Assembly (NCBI GenBank): GCA_033980235.1
Contig: CM067070.1
Location: 6,415,544 to 6,479,543 of the forward strand
Source of the DNA: Diadema setosum
Lineage: Eukaryota > Echinodermata > Echinoidea > Diadematoida > Diadematidae
Length of the DNA: 64,000 nt
Direction: 5' to 3'
A program made the position numbers and the translations under genes. A model generated the notes under the pieces. It saw only the letters and a program-made list of their open reading frames with translations, had not been told where the DNA came from and searched no databases. Positions 22,663 through 31,697 of this stretch are shown in pieces. Every line of letters begins with the position of its first letter. Position 1 is the stretch's first letter.

Positions 22663-23335
22663 TTCGTTGACCCATGCTTGTGACCATTGACCTTGTGGTG
22701 ACCATCCACTCCCCAAGGGACATCTACCATCCAAGTTTAGTCACAAATGGAGTTTTGGATCAAAAGTTATGACCCATATGCCATAAAAACTTAACATTGG
22801 GCTCTAAAAGTTCGTTGACCCATGCTTGTGACCATTTACCTTGTGGTGACCATCCACTCCCCAAGGGACATCTACCCTCCAAGTTTGGTCACAAATGGAG
22901 TTATGGCTCAGAAGTTATGACCCATAATAGAAACGCGCCATAAAAACTTAACATTGGGCCCTAAAGTTCTTTGACCCCTGCCCGTGAGCTTTGACCTTGA
23001 GGTGACCTTCATATATGGTAAAATGTGAAACTATGTATGACCCCTCTTTCCTCGAAGTTTGATTGCAATTGAAGCCCAGAGTAAAGAGTTATTGAAGTTT
23101 TTGTAGCGTTACAGACAGACGACGGACGGACAGACGACCGGACCGACAGAGGCCGCAGGCGATCCCTTACTTGTAGTCTCCCCTCACCTCCGCTGGGCTC
23201 GACAAAAAACCATCACATGTGCAGAGAAAAACCCCTCATCAATAATTTTTCTTTGCACATAAATCAGAGTTTGTTTTATTGTTACAATGTTGTTTTTGTG
23301 TGTTTTTGTGTGTTTTTTGTTACCTGTGGAGAGTA
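22655..23335 (-). repeat. 3' tail of the recombinase-like unit: about 150-bp tandem repeats and GACG simple repeat
   Basis: Three units headed by TCTAAAAGTTCGTTGACC-type sequence (22657, 22801, 22958) contain ACCTTGTGGTGACCATCCAC and AAAAGTTATGACCC. They are followed by a CAGACGACGGACGGACAGAC tract (23110-23150) and a GAGGTGAGGGGAGAC-type segment (complement at 23180-23205). The same tail follows the copies at 27.34-28.24 kb and, inverted, at 29.43-29.93 kb, so it belongs to the mobile or duplicated unit. Confidence 0.75.
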
Positions 23336-23399
23336 ACAACTCCTAACCAGAGGGTTCTTGGATACTAGAACACTTCAAATTCAATACAACTACACAGCA

Positions 23400-23659
23400 A
23401 AATCATCCATCTAGCTGGATGCAGTTATGAAGGAACACAATCTTATTTATGTCCTTAGAGTGGCTCATGTGTTTGTAGAACAAAACTTGTTCTTCGGGAG
23501 GCAACTCTAGTGCTGCATAGATTAACAAGTGCTAACTCGATGCCGGTTCCTTGTGGCATTCAGTCGTTCTTTGTTCTCAACAGCAGCATTCCCACAGGCA
23601 TTGTTCAGCTTATGCCATCCTGAGAAGTGTTCTTCCGAACCCTTGGTACTCGCAAATAC
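23400..23659 (-). pseudogene. C-terminal part of Crypton-like recombinase, unit I
   Basis: On the minus strand it runs from a 'VFASTKGSEEHFSGWH' block through 'RLNATRNRHRVST' to 'HNCIQLDG' and a stop. It corresponds to the C-terminal region of the tyrosine-recombinase fold (RHRxST box; 'FYKHM(G/S)HS' box; final V(F/Y) strand). A TTAA-containing insertion after RHRVST introduces a stop and shifts the frame; the GHS box reads SHS. Position expected for the catalytic Tyr is Phe. The preceding coding part lies at 24392-24690, beyond the 732-bp element inserted at 23660. Confidence 0.7.
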
Positions 23660-24391
23660 CATGGACCTACTGCACATGGACATTCATCATTTCCTTAATT
23701 AATGCATGCCTCTGTCTATGTCAAAAGTGTCACAGATGCATTTTAAACATTCTTCCCTGCTTTGATCGTATGAACTCCGCCGCCGACAAGGCAGGGCAAA
23801 ACACAACGCAGCTTTGAAAAAAAAATCTATAAAATAAATGCGTAGAAGATAACAACTGACTTAAGTCAAGGAAAATGCATGTGCAGTTGTGGTATGTATT
23901 GGTATATCACCGCTCAGGCATTTTTATTAGCTAAATGCAGGTACTTTTGAAGAGATAGCCAAGTTTTTAGCTAATTGATCATGATTTGTTATCTCATTTT
24001 CCACCTTTTCCGCACATTTTTCCAGAGTAAAAACAGATGGCAAGGAAAGAGGGTATATCGGTCTTACTACCAGGCAAAGTCATATATGTGAGTGCGAACG
24101 AGCGAATCGGTAATTTCCAATCCAATGAAACGAGATCAGCCATGTTCTGAGGTTTGCTGCTTCTCATCACTGGTGTCTATTCAAAGACGTTTCAGTCTGA
24201 AAAGGCGCATCAGCCAAAAAATACCAGAATTAGGGAAACAATTCTTTTGTCAGTGACGATGCATGATTATGCAATCATCATTTTTGAGACACCTTTATAT
24301 ACTCATTGAGATGCACATAGTCAGGTGGCGGCAGATCTCGTACTTCAAAGTGGTAGGTTTCGTTGAAAGTCCATTCGTTAGTAGGTCCATG
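23660..24391. mobile_element. 732-bp TIR element inserted in the recombinase-like ORF
   Basis: Ends are CATGGACCTACT (23660-23671) and AGTAGGTCCATG (24380-24391), a perfect 12-bp inverted repeat extended by a second GTCCAT/ATGGAC match. Flanks are CAAATAC (23653-23659) and CAATTAC (24392-24398), a 7-bp target duplication with one mismatch. The uninterrupted codons are visible in the plus-strand copy at 29111-29123, which proves insertion. The CA...TG ends with 7-8-bp duplications suit the P or hAT superfamilies. No transposase ORF. Confidence 0.8.
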
Positions 24392-24690
24392 CAATTACAT
24401 AGGGATTGGCCAGACTGATTTTTGCTGTAGATCTCACTTCTGGGTAACATAGAATTCTCATTGCAGGAAAGGCATCCTTGGGAAACAGGACAGAGACTAG
24501 GTGGTTGTTGCCTTTGCCCGTTTGATAACATACATATTTTGAGTTGGTCAAGCTGTTACTTGTCTATTGGGTCTGTAATCTCATCTGACATGTGTTGGTC
24601 AACCCAGGCTCCATTTTCTGCAACTTGCCATTCTTCGATTGTCAACCTGCATGGCTCTCCTCCTCGCCTTGCATTAAAGAGTGTTTATCG
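24392..24690 (-). pseudogene. Central part of Crypton-like recombinase, unit I (FNARRGGEP box)
   Basis: On the minus strand: 'LFNARRGGEPCRLTIEEW' (about 24690-24635), the box I region with the first catalytic-type Arg of tyrosine recombinases, then 'NGAWVDQHM', a premature TAA after 'DPIDK', and after a frame change 'FPKDAFPAMRIL...ISLANPY'. It continues, across the 732-bp insertion, into 23659-23400. Upstream it is cut off from its own 'LRDLTVS' segment (27220-27075) by the TTAA MITE. The sequence is close to the plus-strand copy at 28824-29371. Confidence 0.75.
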
Positions 24691-24823
24691 ACAAGTTCAC
24701 CTTCATAGACATGTGGGTTGAGTGAATGCAGCAATATTAATAGAACACATCAGTGAGAGTTTGAGGAAAATCGGACAATCCGTTCAAAAGTTATGAATTT
24801 TTGAAGTTTCTGCTCACTAAAGG
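24691..24823. mobile_element. TTAA MITE copy 2, left fragment
   Basis: Carries GACAAGTTCACCTTCATAGA through CTCACTAAAGG, matching 21818-21953. It breaks off at 24823 where the 1.83 kb element is inserted; the rest resumes at 26652. Confidence 0.9.
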
Positions 24824-26651
24824 CAAGGAGGTTTTATACATGGAGTTCCAACTGGCTGTAATTATTCAAACAGTTGTCAGAATTCTATTGATGTACAAAG
24901 GAATTCCACAGGTGCACTTGTGCCTTTGATGATCGATGTTCCTTGCCGCCGTCTTGGTGAGCATTCTGAAGATTAAGTTTGAACGTTATCATAGACCCCG
25001 TTTACAGTGCGAGGCCGGGCTCGGCCACGGCTCGGCCGTGGCCGAGACCGGCCTTAATTGCGCGGCCGAGCCTCGCAATTTTGTCCGTTTACACTGCTGG
25101 GCTCGGCCGCGCTTTTGATTCAAACCTTTCAATATTTTGTCGTAGTGGCGCTCTACTTGTAAACAAATGCAATTTGGTATTGTCTGGTTTTCAGACCCTT
25201 TGCCAAATGAATTCCGTGGCGGCGAAGTCGCCGTTCGGGCAAAGGCCTTTACCGAAGGAAAAAAATCCTTTGCAGGACAAAACCATCTTAAACTATACTA
25301 GTTTTCGACGTTGAGGGGGTTAATATCCTGAACAGCGAAAGATACAGGCAGAGGGTTTGGAAGCCAGACTAAAACTGGCCGCGCAATTGGCCGCGCATTT
25401 GGCCCAGTTTGCGTTTACACCAAGAAAAGGCCGGGCTCGGCCGCGGCTCGGCCGCGGCCGAGACCACCTCCAGAGCGAGGCCAAATGCGAGGCCAATTTT
25501 GGCCTCGCATTTGGCCTTTTGCGCGTTTACACTGAAGCGGGGCTGGACTCGGCCGCGGCTCGGCCTCTGCCTGTATATTGGCCTCGCATTTGGCCTCGCT
25601 CTGGAGGTGGTCTCGGCCGCGGCCGAGCCGCGGCCGAGCCCGGCCTTTTCTTGGTGTAAACGGAAACTGGGCCAAATGCGCGGCCAATTGCGCGGCCAGT
25701 TTTAGTCTGGCTTCCAAACCCTCTGCCTGTATATTTCGCTGTTCAGGATATTAACCCCCTCAACGTCGAAAACTAGTATAGTTTAAGATGGTTTTGTCCT
25801 GCAAAGGATTTTTTTCCTTCGGTAAAGGCCTTTGCCCGAACGGCGACTTCGTCGCCACGGAATTCAGTTGGCAAAGGGTCTGAAAACCAGACAATACCAA
25901 ATTGCGTTAGTTTACAAGCAGAGCGCCACTACGACCAAATAATGAAAGGTTTGAATCGAAAGCACGGCCGAGCCCAGCAGTGTAAACGGACAAAATTGCG
26001 AGGCTCGGCCGCGCAATTGAGGCCGGTTTCGGCCGCGGCCGAGCCGCGGCCGAGCCCGGCCTCGCACTGTAAACGGGGTCATAATGTTGGCCATATACTG
26101 CTTATCTATTTATTAAATGAAATGAAATTTCAATTAATGATTAAGCATGTAAAACAAAAGACAATTCGGTCCAGAAATTTTCGCAAAAGTGTTAATCAGA
26201 GCTGAATCATGTACAAATGTTTAAAACTGTACCATCCCAGAAAGCTGATTTTTATCACTTTTCCGCTTAGTTTCCGCAAATGAAACTAATATGGAATAAT
26301 CTTAAAGTATAATTATTCATTGATAGATATATCAGATTAGTGACCGGGTATGACCAGTGGAGTATTTTTCGTCTTTATTTCAGCATTTTTTGCTCCATTT
26401 CTATTCGCGCATCCTCATGTCTGTACCAACTACCGTTTATAAGAAGGAATAGCGAAAAGTGATTACCATGACAAAGAAATATCTTCCTTTGAATGTGGCT
26501 GGTGATTATGCAATGAGACACGAGTCAATTGTCTTCCTATCTGCGCGGCAGATCCTGTTTGGCACATGCTTCAAATAGTTTTGAGCGGCGGCTTCGAACA
26601 TCTAGCAAAGGAAATAAGACGGTTGTGACTCCATTCTCTAGAACCTCCTTG
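24824..26651. mobile_element. 1.83 kb DNA element inserted in the TTAA MITE
   Basis: Ends are CAAGGAGGTT (24824-24833) and AACCTCCTTG (26642-26651), a perfect 10-bp TIR. Both sides are flanked by CTAAAGG (24817-24823 and 26652-26658), and the uninterrupted site is seen in MITE copy 1 (CTCACTAAAGGCTGG, about 21945). The 7-bp duplication and CA...TG ends suggest a P-like or hAT-like element. It has no transposase ORF. It carries the large palindrome at 24994-26080 and about 560 bp of AT-rich DNA at its right. Confidence 0.85.
24994..26080. mobile_element. GC-rich foldback palindrome, 505-bp arms
   Basis: The left arm 24994-25498 and right arm 25577-26080 are nearly perfect reverse complements, starting GACCCCGTTTACAGTGCGAG and ending in its complement. 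A central asymmetric segment of 78 bp (25499-25576) repeats pieces of the arm. Subarrays of GGCCGAG/CTCGGCC and three GTTTACAC-type motifs recur within the arms. Flanks are ATA on both sides, possibly a 3-bp target duplication as in PIF/Harbinger elements. ORFs read the same on both strands because of the symmetry and are not genes. It lies within the 24824-26651 element. Confidence 0.92.
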
Positions 26652-27073
26652 CTAAAGGCTGGCCAAGGCTACTATAACTTGTGATGTCACATGTGTACAA
26701 CGACATAAAGAAAGAATAGAGAAAATGCAACATGTTCACTTTTCTCGCATAACAAAAGAACACTTGACTTCTCTCTTTCAGAAGGCAGGGAAAATAATAT
26801 TACCCTTAACATATGTCAGTAACAAGTCAAAGAAATGTGCACTTTATTCAAAAAGTGAAGTTTTGTGAAATTCTCTTTTTATTTTCTTTGTTTCGTACGT
26901 ATATGAAATCACACACTGTAGTAGTCTTCTCATCCAGTAGTGACTGCGCAGATACTTAAAAAATTCGTAACTTTTCAACGGATTGTCCGATTTTCCCCAA
27001 ACTCTGTGGTTTACTAATATTGTTGCATTCACTCAATCCACATGTATATGATGGTGGACTTGTCCTTAAATCT
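26652..27073. mobile_element. TTAA MITE copy 2, right fragment
   Basis: Resumes at CTAAAGGCTGG and runs to the mirrored end GGTGGACTTGTCCTTAAA. It is about 90% like 21946-22385 by eye. Together with 24691-24823 it forms one MITE interrupted by the 1.83 kb element. Confidence 0.9.
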
Positions 27074-27074
27074 C

Positions 27075-27340
27075 GACACTGTGAGATCACGCAGCCTGAC
27101 GAATTTATGGCTATCCCAGAAAAGGTGTTTGTCACTGACCATTGCTACAACTTCCTGCAATGTATGGACATGGAGTTTTTCAATATCATGTTCTAGAGGT
27201 AGCTGTTGTGGTTTTCTCAAGTTCGTAAAATTCGTAAGGATTGGCCAGACTGATTTGTGCTGTAGATCTCACTTCCGGGTCACATAGGATTCTCATTGCA
27301 GAAAAGATATCCTTGGGAAACAGGACAGAGATTAAGTGGT
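27075..27340 (-). pseudogene. Crypton-like recombinase, unit I central segments (before the MITE)
   Basis: On the minus strand it gives 'FPKDIFSAMRIL...SLANPYEFYELEK' then, after a frame change, 'KPQQLPLEHDIEKL...FVRLRDLTVSR'. The last block ends exactly at the TTAA MITE, and its natural continuation 'LTLFNARRGG' begins on the far side of the MITE at 24690. Removing the MITE and one TTAA would bring codons for Arg-Leu-Thr-Leu-Phe back into register. It duplicates 22386-22662. Confidence 0.75.
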
Positions 27341-28245
27341 CTAAAAGTTTGTTGACCCATGCTTGTGACCATTGACCTTTTGGTGACCATCCACTCCCCA
27401 CGGGACAGCTACCATCCAAGTTAAGTCACAAATGGAGTTAAGAATCAAAAGTTATGACTCATAAAGGAAACGCGCCATAAAAACTGAACATTGGGCTCTA
27501 AAAGTTTGTTGACCCTGCTGTTACCTTTGACCTTGTGGTGATCATCCACTCCCCAAGGGACAACTACCATCCAAGTTTAGTCACAAATGGACCTAACGAT
27601 CAAAAGTTATGACCCATAATAGAAATGCCACCATAAAAACTTAACATTGGGCTCTAAAAGTTCGTTGACCCATGCTTGTGACAATTGAGCTTGTGGTGAC
27701 CATTCACTCCCCGAGGGACATCTAGCATCCAAGTTTGGTCACAAATGGAGTTATGGATCAAAAGTTATGACCCATAATAGAAATGCGCCATAAAAACTTA
27801 ACATTGGGCCCTAAAGTTCTTTGACCCCTGCCTGTGAGCTTTGACCTTGAGGTGATCTTCATATATGGTAAATTGTGAAACTGTATGACCCCTCTCCCCT
27901 CGAAGTTTGATTGCAATTGAAGCCCATGCAGAGTACAGAGTTATTGAAGTTTTTGTAGCTTACAGACAGACGACGGACGGACGGACGACTGACGGACGGA
28001 CGACGGACGGACGGACGACGGACGGACGGACGACAGACAGACAGACGCCGCTGGCGATCCCTTAGTCTCCCCTCACCTCCGCTGGGCTCGACAAAAACCA
28101 TCATACGTGCAGAGAAAAACCCCTCATAAATAATTTTTCTTCGCACGTAAATCAGAGTTTGGTTTATTGTTATATTGTTGTTGGGTTTTTTTGTGTGTTT
28201 TTTGTGTGTTTTTTGTTACCTGTGGAGAGTAACAACCCCTAGCTG
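27341..28245 (-). repeat. 3' tail of a recombinase-like unit, four about 155-bp tandem units plus (GACG/GACGGAC)n
   Basis: Headers GGGCTCTAAAAGTT(T/C)GTTGACC occur at about 27341, 27490, 27651 and 27808. They are followed by the GACG-rich simple repeat at 27963-28050 and TGAGGGGAGAC/GTGAAGAAAAA segments as in the other two tails. Basic or Arg-rich ORFs over the GACG tract are artefacts. Confidence 0.75.
27963..28050. repeat. GACGGACG simple repeat
   Basis: A tract of GACGGACGGAC/GACAGACAGAC variants, longer than its counterparts at 23110-23150 and 29610-29645. Confidence 0.9.
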
Positions 28246-28284
28246 ATTCAATACTACTGCACATCAATACTACTGCACATCAAT

Positions 28285-28425
28285 ATCATCCATCCAGCTG
28301 AATGCAGTTATGAAGGAACACATTCTTATTTATGTCCTTAGAGTGGCCCATGTGTTTGTAGAACAAAACTCGTTTGGGAGGCAACTCCAGTGCTGCATTG
28401 GTATCGGCACGCAAAAATATCAGCT
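28285..28425 (-). pseudogene. C-terminal tail of a Crypton-like recombinase copy
   Basis: Minus-strand codons give 'ALELPP(K)RVLFYKHMGHS' and 'NKNVFLHNCIQLDG' before a stop. This is the 3' end of a unit whose tail repeats follow at 28245-27341. Upstream of about 28425 the similarity stops, replaced by unrelated DNA. The MGHS box is intact; the usual Tyr position is Phe. Confidence 0.7.
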
Positions 28426-28429
28426 TGTA

Positions 28430-28820
28430 CAGTATCTGAATGTTCCATGAAGGGGTTTGAAATGCTATTGAGATACATGGGGCAAATAAACATGTTGCTG
28501 TTGGTTGACTTATACACACTGCTTTATGGACATCTCATACAAGCACAGTGACATAGGAATAAAGAGTGCATGGCACACTTAATTATGATTGTTTTTCAAT
28601 TTCCAATCACACATTTGATTGGATGGAATATATCAATAAGATGGAATCATCTTAAGATAATGTGAGGACTGTGTCAAGATACGTATTTACAGTTATCGAA
28701 ACCCATGTTCAAATTGGTTCTCAAGTTCAAAAGATGCTGCTCCTGAAGGTCTGATGGTTATTTCACTGGAGCACATATTACATTGTACTCTATTCAAATT
28801 ATACAACAAACATGTTTGAT
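28430..28820. other. Spacer between inverted copies, nothing recognised
   Basis: AT-rich DNA at the centre of the inverted arrangement formed by the minus-strand tail at 28285-28425 and the plus-strand copy from 28824. Confidence 0.4.
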
Positions 28821-28823
28821 GTC

Positions 28824-29371
28824 TTTAACACTCTTTAATGCAAGGCGAGGAGGAGAGCCATGCAGGTTGACAATCGAAGAATGGCAAGTTGCAGAAAATG
28901 GAGCCTGGGTTGACCAACACATGACAGATGAGATTATACAGACCCAATAGAGAAGCAGCTGCTTGACCAACTCAAAATATGTTATCAAACGGGCAAAGGC
29001 AACAACCACCTAGTCTCTGTCCTGTTTCCCAAGGATACCTTTCCTGCAATGAGAATCCTATATGACCCAGAACTGAGATCTACAGCAAAAATCAGTCTGG
29101 CCAATCCTTACGTATTTGCGAGTATCAAGGGTTAGTGAACACTTCTCAGGATTGCATATTAAAGCTGAACAATGTATGTGAGAATGCTGCTGTTGAGAAC
29201 AAAGAACGACTGAATGCCACAAGGAACCGACATCGAGTTAGCACAATCTATGCAGCACTAGAATTGCCTCCTGAAGAACGAGTTTTGTTCTACAAACACA
29301 TGGGCCACTCTGAGGACATAAATAAGAATGTGTTCCTTCATAACTGCATCCCGCTGGATGGACGATATTGA
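28824..29371 (+). pseudogene. Crypton-like tyrosine-recombinase copy, plus strand, intron-less and broken
   Basis: Starting at 'LFNARRGGEPCRLTIEEW' it covers about 180 codons: 'NGAWVDQHMTDEI', a 2-base insertion that causes a stop, 'KGNNHLVSVLFPKDTFPAMRIL', 'SLANPYVFASIKG', then a frame change, 'RLNATRNRHRVSTIYAALEL', 'VLFYKHMGHSEDINKNVFLH' and a stop after DGRY. The order (RRGGEP, RHRxST, MGHS) is that of the tyrosine-recombinase fold found in Crypton-related proteins; the expected Tyr is Phe. Its 3' end is followed by the same tail repeats as the minus-strand copies, so it is an inverted duplicate. It shows the sequence of the ORF without the two insertions in unit I. Confidence 0.75.
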
Positions 29372-29399
29372 TGTGCAGTAGTATTGAATTTGAAGTGTT

Positions 29400-29930
29400 C
29401 TAGTATCCAAGAACCCTCTGATCAGCTAGGGGTTGTTACTCCCCACAGGTAACAAAAAAACACACAAAAAAACAACAACAATATAACAATAAAACAAACT
29501 CTGATTCACGTGCGAAGAAAAATTATTGATAAGGGGTTTATCTCTGCACGTGTCATGGTTGTTGTCGAGCCCAGCGGAGGTGAGGGGAGACTAAGGGTTC
29601 GCCTGCGGCGTCTGTCCGTCCGGTCGTCCGTCCGTCGTCTGTCTGTAACGCTACAAAAACTTCAATAACTCTTTGCTCTGGGCTTCAATTGCAATCAAAT
29701 TCGAGGAAAGAGGGGTCATACAAAGTTTCACATCTTACCATTATATGAAGGTCACCTCAAGGTCAAAGGTAACAAGCAGGGGTCAACGAACTTTTCGAGC
29801 CCAATGTTCAGCTTTTATGGCGTGTTTCTATATTGGGTCATAACTTTTGATCCATGACTCCATTTGTGACTAAACTTGGATGGTAGATGTCCCCTGGGGA
29901 GTGGATGGTCACCACAAGGTGCATAACATA
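29400..29930 (+). repeat. 3' tail of the plus-strand recombinase-like copy
   Basis: Contains AGGGGTTGTTACTCCCCACAG, a CGGTCGTCCGTCCGTCG tract, AGGTCACCTCAAGGTCAAAGG and one to one-and-a-half of the about 150-bp units. All are reverse complements of the tails at 22.7-23.3 and 27.3-28.2 kb. Confidence 0.75.
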
Positions 29931-30379
29931 CTGCCAGTATTAGTCTGCCATAGGGATGAATGATCAAGTGTAACTTTCCCCAACATAAAACAAATAACTA
30001 AGAAAATAATGCACCAAAAGATGGATACTAGTATTGACATTCAAAGCCAAAATAAGGTTTGTTCCACCTATATATTCTGTTATAAACTCTTCAAATGTAT
30101 ATAACTGCATCATAATGAATGGTATGGAAGTCATCACATCCATTGCTGAGGGCATCATACATAATGGCTGTTATACTTAAGTCAAGAATCATGAAGGGCT
30201 TACTGCCGAGGAAAAGCTACAGTTGTATATACAACAGTGTGAATGAAAACATTGATGAACCAAAACTTTACATTTTGCAATCGTCACTCCTAAGATTAAA
30301 AACCAGGAAGATTCCTTTTATAGGCATAATTCATATTATTCTTCAGAAGTTCCTGGAATAAAAGTCCGCAACTGGAGAG
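29931..30379. other. No gene recognised
   Basis: AT-rich DNA between the inverted copy and the zinc-finger segment. Confidence 0.4.
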
Positions 30380-30971
30380 CTTTAATATAGAAGAACCACA
30401 AATGGTAAGCGCATCTTTCTTGCCAGTGCATCATTCTCTTTGATACAGAGGTTTTTCTTCCTCCTTTGCATATTTTCTGTTTCTTTCGAGAATACCTTGT
30501 TTCTTGAAATCTGCAAATGCCCTCAGTTGTTTTTTCTTGGGTAGCTTCATTGCCCTTTGGACATCTTTTTCGTTCTTGTGGACTTTACGGATGTGTCTAG
30601 ACAATTTTTCCCCACAACTTTTTTGACAGAATGGACACGAGCGATTAGGTTTAGTGTATATCTTGCATTTACTTTCTCATCCTTTTCATTTGTCTTCATT
30701 GACATCTTCTGAACTTCTGGAGATGAACAAGATGACCAAGGCTTTGGTGACTTTGTTAGCTCAGACAGATTACATCGGGATGAAAGTTCTGGTGTTAGTG
30801 AAAGCGGTTTATCCTCCGCAGAGTCAGATGGAGGAACATCTGAAAAGTCATCAGGTAGCCATTCTGACCCACTTGATATGACTGAAGAGGTTTCAGTCAA
30901 ACGCTCATCATAATCAACTTCTTTTTCTGAAACATATCTTTGGAGCCATGTGCCCCTTTGGCTGTCTTTCT
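30380..30971 (-). pseudogene. N-terminal zinc-finger segment of a Crypton-like protein, exon 2
   Basis: On the minus strand a good acceptor (TTTCATTTCAG) at 30972 opens phase 0 at 'KDSQRGTWLQRY'. It continues through a Ser/Pro/acidic region ('SSGSEWLPDDFSDVPPSDS') and, after a one-base frame change near 30660, into 'NRSCPFCQKSCGEKLSRHIRKVH' (a C2H2 finger) and 'KLPKKKQLRAFADFKKQGI'. This finger plus basic helix is the usual N-terminal partner of the Crypton-like recombinase fold in invertebrate predicted proteins. A further stop follows 'YQRE'. It lies upstream, on the same strand, of the C-terminal pieces at 28.4-22.4 kb, so they may once have formed one gene. The frame change could be an assembly error. 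Confidence 0.65.
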
Positions 30972-31406
30972 GAAATGAAACGAAACAATAAAGCCTCACT
31001 TTAATTGTATGACGCACACAAACAATTTGCATTAAACTAGTCATGTTCATTATCACTACCCAAACATCTTGTTCTATTGGACAGGGCAGATAGTGTGGAA
31101 TGAGATTAAGACATTGAAGAAGTATAGAAGGCAATGTTAACTATAGCCTAAGCATTTCATGATGGACACTCTAAGGTTGTCAGAGAATCTGATAGTCTGA
31201 AATAACCTAAACGCCTGACGGAAAGCTGTTGCATGCATTAAAATGACATAAAAAGACCTAAAACGAGGTGAACTCAAAGCAACCCACTCTTGCAAAATTG
31301 GTACAAATTGGCATTAAACATTGACATTTATTAAGGATCACTCTTTAAGCCCACTTCACATTGTCTCAAACCTGTACCCACAATCACAATCAATCTACAA
31401 ACCTTT

Positions 31407-31697
31407 GATGAAGTGCTTGACATAGACGTCTCAGGCTGAGGCTGTAGTATACAAGCTGGAGACAGTGATCTTGTCACAGCTGCTAGACTTGGGACAAGAC
31501 TGGTTAGAACTGAACCTGGTGCTGGTTGTTTTGTAGGACTTGATGGCAGCTGGTCTACTTTTCGATGGGAACTTGGGGTCTTGGCACTAGCTGTTGGAGT
31601 ACTAGCGGGTGATAGTCCCAAACTTGCTGGCGATTCATGTGGCTGGGATGTAATATGTCTTCCAACCCTGGCTGGTATATGACATAAAGCACATTTC
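31407..31697 (-). CDS. Upstream exon of the same gene: zinc-finger start and Ser/Pro-rich linker
   Basis: On the minus strand an open exon begins after TTTTAAAATGTAG (acceptor near 31698) with 'KCALCHIPARVGRHITSQP', which looks like a C2H2-type finger. It continues as a Ser/Thr/Pro-rich linker ('SPASTPTASAKTPSSHRK') and ends 'TSSK' at a donor AAG|GTTTGT (31406). Both this donor and the acceptor at 30972 are phase 0, giving an intron of about 435 bp and a continuous frame into exon 2. This exon itself shows no stops. The true N-terminus was not found upstream. Confidence 0.55.

Noticed and set aside
25357..25717. 100-codon ORFs with matching starts on both strands
   Set aside because: They arise from the palindrome symmetry of the foldback element and have Ala/Arg/Gly-rich low-complexity composition.
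27859..28146. Arg/Ser/Val-rich 95-codon ORF
   Set aside because: Translation of the GACG simple repeat in the tail region.
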